Below, piece after piece: positions 7,101-9,907 of a stretch of DNA of 9,907 nucleotides. Position numbers and translations under genes: made by a program. The first letter of the stretch is position 1, and every line of letters starts with the position of its first letter. The stretch is from Planctomycetales bacterium (GTDB taxonomy: Bacteria; Planctomycetota; Planctomycetia; Pirellulales; UBA7805). Under the pieces are notes generated by a model. It saw only the letters and a program-made list of their open reading frames with translations, searched no databases and was not told the DNA's origin. Location of the stretch: contig WVZU01000327.1 in NCBI GenBank assembly GCA_011772275.1, positions 238 to 10,144 on the forward strand, written 5' to 3'.

Positions 7101-7473
7101 GCTGGCATTCGCCTTTGGGCGCATTGCGGCGCCCGCGGGTGATCAGGCGAGCCAACCGGCCGTAGGCGGCGCGGTCGGTGGCCAGCAGAACGACAGGCGC
7201 AGCGTCGACAGGTGTGATTTCCGCGCCAATCAACAGTCTCTGCCCGACATCTTTGGCCGCGCCATGAGCGCGGACCACGCCGGCCAGGCTGTTACGGTCC
7301 GTGACCGCCAGCGCCGTGTAACCCAATTCCGCCGCCCGCTGGACCAGCTCTTCCGGATGCGACGCCCCTTCCAGAAAAGAAAAATTCGTCTTGCAGTGCA
7401 ATTCAGCGTACATCGAACTGCCAATTTGATCGCTTGCCATACGGAGGAACCCAGAACTGCCTTGGGCGGCCAT
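4129..7473 (-). CDS. dnaE2: Error-prone DNA polymerase III alpha subunit DnaE2 (ImuC)
   Basis: This C-family polymerase performs translesion, mutagenic synthesis with ImuA and ImuB. The order of parts in the 1114-residue product is family-typical. A PHP domain starts at residue 21 (MYAELHCKTNFSF). The palm follows with catalytic aspartates in PDIDVDFE (423, 425, 427) and D573 in LKVDCLALG. Then come fingers with RPGPIQG (653-659) and GFGEYGFPESHA (760-771), a helix-hairpin-helix part near 845-925, and an OB fold (about 1022-1095). QELPLF (954-959) resembles a sliding-clamp-binding motif. The product is slightly longer than usual because of two apparent insertions (about 146-184 and 866-905). 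The start at 7473 is the first possible one after the imuB stop. The family's usual first residue is M21 (7413), and no candidate has a clear ribosome binding site, so translation is probably coupled to imuB. Confidence 0.97.
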   Translation of the reverse strand: MAAQGSSGFLRMASDQIGSSMYAELHCKTNFSFLEGASHPEELVQRAAELGYTALAVTDRNSLAGVVRAHGAAKDVGQRLLIGAEITPVDAAPVVLLATDRAAYGRLARLITRGRRNAPKGECQLTFDDVAAHADGLLAAVMVPPFEGRRPRTACRAVDRRRQGGEESSQGGDGSCGVHGNDPSAIQRYRELFGARCSLLAELHLGPDDRGKLHRLMRLSRKVAVPLVATGGVRYHVAERRALHDVLTATRLGGTVHEVRGNLPPNVEHHLRTIDQLQTLFALAPQALRRTIWIAEQCMFSLDELRYEYPEELVPEGFTPFAYLTQLAWRGAHKRYPRGLPAKVRTLVEHELGLIGELGYEAYFLTVWDLVRFARQRGILCQGRGSAANSVVCYCLGITSVDPARTDLLFERFVSRERSEAPDIDVDFEHERREEVLQYIYGKYGRERAGMTAEVITYRPRSAVRDVGKALGFPLAEVDHLAKSLEGHGREELKQRFAAAGQDVGTRVVRQWITLTEQLCGFPRHLSQHVGGMVMTQGPLCELVPIENAAMAGRTVIQWNKDDLDELGILKVDCLALGMLTAIRKGFAFVRQQTGRQWTLASVPAEDRRVYDMICTADTVGVFQIESRAQMSMLPRLRPRCYYDLVIEVAIVRPGPIQGNMVHPYLRRRMGQERVTYPNQAIRQVLEKTLGVPLFQEQAMRMAMVAAGFTPGEADQLRRAMGAWRRTGVIDRFRQRLIDGMRQNGYTEEFAESIFRQIRGFGEYGFPESHAASFALLVYVSAWLKCHHPAAFTAALLNSQPMGFYAPAQLISDARRHGVEVRPADVNCSDWDCTLEGDRSGPAVRLGLRMISGLSRKAADTIVQCRTTVDRSPGERRSAWNGSYSGPCVDAPAGPMNAQFNETNAYASIEDFTVRTRLSQAVVVRLSEADAFGSMALDRRSALWNALAQKNNSQELPLFADEKQPDDHCAQLPALGDFQQVLADYRSVGLSLRAHPISFIRPALDSLDVVPSGGLGDLSANRRVRVAGLVLLRQRPSTAQGITFVTLEDETGTVNLVVHRGTWERFYQVARHASAMVADGRLQRKHGVVHVVAERLEDLSESLGQLDSASRDFR

Positions 7474-7494
7474 CCATAGGGAAACAGATCGCCA

Positions 7495-9054
7495 TCAGTC
7501 AAACTCCCCATGCAGGAACCACCTGGCATCGTCGCGGCGCCGGAAGAGCCAGAAATGCTGGCCACGGGTCGTTTCCACCCGGTAGTAATCACGCCGCACC
7601 TTGCGGGGGGCCTCACCCCGCCACCAGCCAGTCTCGATCCGCTCAGGACCCCACCAGCCGGCAACCTCGTAAAAGTGGCCCAACCAGCGAAAACGAATCG
7701 GCGGGCCGTCCGGGATGACGGCCGTGACGGGCAGAGCGATCGGTTGCGAGTTGAGCCACAACGGTCGCAGACAAGCATCCCCCAAGGAAAGACCAGGGAC
7801 GCCTCCTGCCCCCGATCTGGGAGAAGGGGAATTATGGCGGGGCGAGCGTTGGGGTGAGCGTTGGGGTGAGCGTGGCGATGTTGGCGAGCGTTTGGTCGAG
7901 CTTGTCGAGCCGGTGAGGGGATCCAGCCGATAAGCACACTCCGGTACGGCATCGGCCAGCAAGCGTGGGGCGAGCACCGCGTCACGGCCCAGGCGGCTGC
8001 TGAGCCGATCGACCAGATGGGCCAGTCGACGACGGTCCTCTTCCTTATCGGCCAACGAAAATCCGCATTCTTGAATTTCAAGCTGTCTAGCTTCCAAGCG
8101 GTCGCTGGCGGTGGCCGTTACCTGCATCGCCGTCACCGGCTCACGCAACCTCAATCGCTCGAACTGCAAGTCCATCAGCCCCAGCAGATGGCTGGCGTCT
8201 GCCGATGGCTGGTAGAGCCCCAGGGGAACCTGCACAGCCGGGCCTGCCGAAAGGTCCAGCCGGCAGTTCAACCGCAACACGCCCTGACCCCGCTGAAACA
8301 GCTGGTCGCATACCTGCTGGATCAACCGCTGCAACACCTGCCGAATCGCATCGCGGCCCCATACCGGGCTCTCCCACAAGTGCTGAGCACGGGCCACCGG
8401 CGGTTGACCAACCGCGACCAACACTTCCTCGCAGGTACCGGTAAACTGGTCCAGCCGCCGCAACAACTGAGGATCGAACCTCGCCGCCAGCTGATCGCGC
8501 GGCAAAGCGGCCAGTTGACCGATCGTGTGGATGCCCAAGGCGCCCAGCAAGCGGACTGTTTCGGCCGGCACACGCAAGGCCGCGATCGGCAGCGAATACA
8601 AATGCGGTTTGCAGATCGCCGATTCCGGACTCGAAAAAGGACCGATACAGCAAAATCCGCCATCCCCAACCGCCATTTCACAATCCCCATCCCCCAGGCC
8701 GAAATGAGAAACAGCCCAGGCGGCCCCAACGGTGTCAGCCACGGCCACACGGACCGGCAGACCGCGAGACTTGAATTTGCCAACCACCCGTTCGGCCAGT
8801 GACCCTTCGCCGCCAAACAGATCAGCGACCCCCGTAATGTCCAGCAACAGAGTGTCGCAACTTTCGGATTCGTCCACCGCCACAAGAGGACTGAACTGCT
8901 GACACCAGATCGCCAACTTTTCCAGCGCCACACGCTGGGCCAATGCCGCACGATCACCAACCGTATCGGAAGGGTCAGGCCGGTCGGCGGCGGCCAGCGG
9001 GCCGGCGGGCAGCCATAGGCAGAGGATCCGCCGAGCGAATTTGGGGGATTTCAT
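7495..9054 (-). CDS. imuB: ImuB, Y-family-like mutasome adaptor (short N-terminal region)
   Basis: The 519-residue protein is the expected partner of DnaE2. ImuB is a Y-family relative without full catalytic acids that links the polymerase to the clamp and to ImuA. Recognisable parts are RILCLWLP (9-16), CDTLLLDITG (66-75, the second palm motif with T in place of the usual E), VRVAVADTVGAAWAVSHFG (101-119), a helix-hairpin-helix stretch (about 155-205), a little-finger-like domain (about 225-325) and the C-terminal ImuB domain (about 342-378 and 424-519, ending in WLFRRRDDARWFLHGEFD). The start at 9054 is fixed by a GGAG at a 7-base spacing and by RILCLWLP near the N-terminus. Between LWLP and LLLD there are only about 55 residues, when about 100 or more is usual. 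A Ser/Pro/Arg-rich linker (about 382-415) comes from a 12-bp DNA repeat. Confidence 0.92.
   Translation of the reverse strand: MKSPKFARRILCLWLPAGPLAAADRPDPSDTVGDRAALAQRVALEKLAIWCQQFSPLVAVDESESCDTLLLDITGVADLFGGEGSLAERVVGKFKSRGLPVRVAVADTVGAAWAVSHFGLGDGDCEMAVGDGGFCCIGPFSSPESAICKPHLYSLPIAALRVPAETVRLLGALGIHTIGQLAALPRDQLAARFDPQLLRRLDQFTGTCEEVLVAVGQPPVARAQHLWESPVWGRDAIRQVLQRLIQQVCDQLFQRGQGVLRLNCRLDLSAGPAVQVPLGLYQPSADASHLLGLMDLQFERLRLREPVTAMQVTATASDRLEARQLEIQECGFSLADKEEDRRRLAHLVDRLSSRLGRDAVLAPRLLADAVPECAYRLDPLTGSTSSTKRSPTSPRSPQRSPQRSPRHNSPSPRSGAGGVPGLSLGDACLRPLWLNSQPIALPVTAVIPDGPPIRFRWLGHFYEVAGWWGPERIETGWWRGEAPRKVRRDYYRVETTRGQHFWLFRRRDDARWFLHGEFD
7839..7874. repeat. 12-bp tandem repeat, three copies, inside imuB
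   Basis: Units at 7839-7850, 7851-7862 and 7863-7874 read GGGGYGAGCGTK on the plus strand, with decayed copies after them to about 7910. On the coding strand this gives the SPQR-SPQR-SPRH part of the ImuB linker. Because the unit is a multiple of three, copy number can vary without frameshift. Confidence 0.8.
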
Positions 9055-9796
9055 CGTCGATCTCCAGTTGCACCCGCGCCCCGGTTCTCCTGCCGCGGCA
9101 ACGCAAAACTTCCACCTCCAAGCGCCGTACAAAGGACGAAGACTGCCAAGCGGACAAACCGCTTCCAACCCCTACCCCGCCCCTGCTTTGCCCAACGCTA
9201 TCCGTCCTGCCAGAGGGCTGCGGCTGGATCAGCAGGCGAACGTCCGCCCAAGAAGGTTCCTGGCGCGCCGTATGCGAACGGATCAACAAGCCGATCACTC
9301 CGCTGGCCTGGCAGGCCAATTGCAGACGGCGGAAGTGCCGAACGTCCAGGATGCCCGGCGATGTGTCGCCACGCCACAATACCGCGGCGACGCCCGTGCA
9401 ACGCACCGCCTGGTCCAACGCCCATAGCTCGTCCAACTGCCGCGCCGGCCGGACAATGATCAAGCCAGCCGGATCGATGCCCAGACCAGCGGCAGCCGGA
9501 ACATAAAAACGGGACTGCCGATCGATCACAACCAGCACCAAACCACTGTCTTGTGCCGCACAAGCCACGCTCAACGCCAACCGCGTGGCCCCACTACCAC
9601 TCCCCTGCCCCAGCCATTCGACCAGCACCCCACGCGGCAGCCCACCCGGCGGAAACAACTGGTCCAACGGCGAACCGATTTGCAACGGCGCGGATTTCCC
9701 GGCCGGCGGCCTGGCACGCTCTGCGGACTCGGTCCGTTTGAGCATCGCCTGAAGTTGTTCCAGGGTGGATGGTGGCATGCGTCGATCGGTTTTCAT
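8975..9796 (-). CDS. imuA: ImuA-like RecA-fold accessory protein of the mutasome
   Basis: The 273-residue product begins the operon. Known ImuA/ImuA' proteins resemble RecA, bind ImuB and are required for DnaE2-dependent mutagenesis. Visible features are IGSPLDQLFPPGGLPRGVLVEW (40-61, the family's usual opening), GQGSGSGATRLAL (63-75) where a Walker A loop would be but with no lysine, LVLVVID (86-92), AAVLWRGD (137-144, Walker B-like position), and a last strand LEVEVLRCRG...RVQLEIDDE (226-249). ATP hydrolysis is therefore unlikely. A Gly/Ser-rich segment (about 195-222) looks inserted. The start at 9796 puts a short basic helix before the core. ATG at 9778 is possible, and a GTG frame back to 9868 is implausible (Gly/Trp-rich). 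Ribosome binding sites are weak for all. The last 26 codons overlap imuB in another frame. Confidence 0.86.
   Translation of the reverse strand: MKTDRRMPPSTLEQLQAMLKRTESAERARPPAGKSAPLQIGSPLDQLFPPGGLPRGVLVEWLGQGSGSGATRLALSVACAAQDSGLVLVVIDRQSRFYVPAAAGLGIDPAGLIIVRPARQLDELWALDQAVRCTGVAAVLWRGDTSPGILDVRHFRRLQLACQASGVIGLLIRSHTARQEPSWADVRLLIQPQPSGRTDSVGQSRGGVGVGSGLSAWQSSSFVRRLEVEVLRCRGRRTGARVQLEIDDEIPQIRSADPLPMAARRPAGRRRPA
9062..9065 (-). promoter_or_regulatory. Ribosome binding site of imuB, inside imuA
   Basis: GGAG on the minus strand lies 7 bases before the imuB ATG (9054), within the last conserved codons of imuA. It supports the 9054 start over the longer open frame reaching 9168. Confidence 0.7.
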
Positions 9797-9907
9797 GCAA
9801 AGGCAACCCGCAGGCTCCCGTCTCAGCACCAGAGACCAACCGCCTCCCCCCCACCCCCCCCAGCACACCGCTCGACAGACCAGGTCAGCGGCCGAGCAGG
9901 GGCCGGG
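9797..9907. other. imuA upstream region, to the window edge
   Basis: This should hold the operon promoter. No obvious match to the known SOS boxes (GTTC-N7-GTTC, CGAAC-N4-GTTCG or CTG-N10-CAG) was found. It does contain a small dyad (9820-9836) and long C-runs on the plus strand (9846-9861). No clear -10 or -35 hexamers were seen, and the promoter may lie beyond the edge. Confidence 0.45.
9820..9836. promoter_or_regulatory. Candidate operator GTCTC-N7-GAGAC upstream of imuA
   Basis: This is a perfect 5-bp dyad with a 7-base centre, 24 bases before the imuA ATG. Its size and placement suit a dimeric repressor such as LexA, but the sequence matches no LexA site that I know. A short dyad can arise by chance. 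Confidence 0.25.

Noticed and set aside
5047..7479. 810-codon open frame on the plus strand opposite dnaE2
   Set aside because: It is a long antisense shadow made by GC-rich codon bias. It has no recognisable domain, while the opposite strand encodes an unmistakable DnaE2.
7417..7496. 26-codon frame whose ATG overlaps the imuB stop (TGATG)
   Set aside because: The arrangement looks like translational coupling, but the product is very short and unlike anything known, and it overlaps dnaE2 in another frame.
9055..9168. Longer N-terminus for imuB
   Set aside because: The extra 38 residues have no ImuB similarity, and the ATG at 9054 has a good ribosome binding site.
9797..9868. GTG start extending imuA by 24 codons
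   Set aside because: The extension is Gly/Trp-rich and derives from the G-runs. Nothing resembles the ImuA N-terminus.

Overview
The window looks like chromosomal DNA from a GC-rich Gram-negative-type bacterium. The best guess is Planctomycetota, probably Pirellulales-like. That rests on four things: a large membrane-anchored protein with two parvulin-like repeats, stand-alone receiver proteins of the Rcp1 type, an imuA-imuB-dnaE2 cassette, and spacers full of short palindromic repeats. There is no rRNA or other phylogenetic marker, so the assignment is an inference.

Layout, left to right. A minus-strand gene (170-2065) encodes a 631-residue anchored protein with two tandem SurA/parvulin-like modules. 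A 518-base divergent spacer follows, with a strong dyad and one good extended -10 promoter. Two plus-strand single-domain response regulators (2584-3030 and 3373-3762) come next, separated by a 342-base spacer with a thrice-repeated octamer. A 366-base convergent spacer (3763-4128) holds a CTGTA-based repeat cluster and a perfect 26-bp inverted repeat. The rest, on the minus strand, is an operon read from right to left: imuA (8975-9796), imuB (7495-9054) and dnaE2/imuC (4129-7473).

The three operon genes are the classic mutasome for damage-induced mutagenesis. DnaE2 is the error-prone C-family polymerase, ImuB is a non-catalytic Y-family-like adaptor, and ImuA is a RecA-like accessory protein. 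The genes are tightly packed: imuA and imuB overlap by 80 bp, and 21 bp separate imuB from dnaE2. No kinase, lexA or recA is present.

The unusual points lie inside this familiar operon. ImuB seems to lack about 45-60 residues of the N-terminal palm/fingers region. All three proteins carry low-complexity in-frame insertions compared with what I know of the families. dnaE2 lies in the same frame as imuB behind a single TGA. The best clamp-binding motif is in DnaE2 rather than ImuB. I see no clearly new defence or mobile system.
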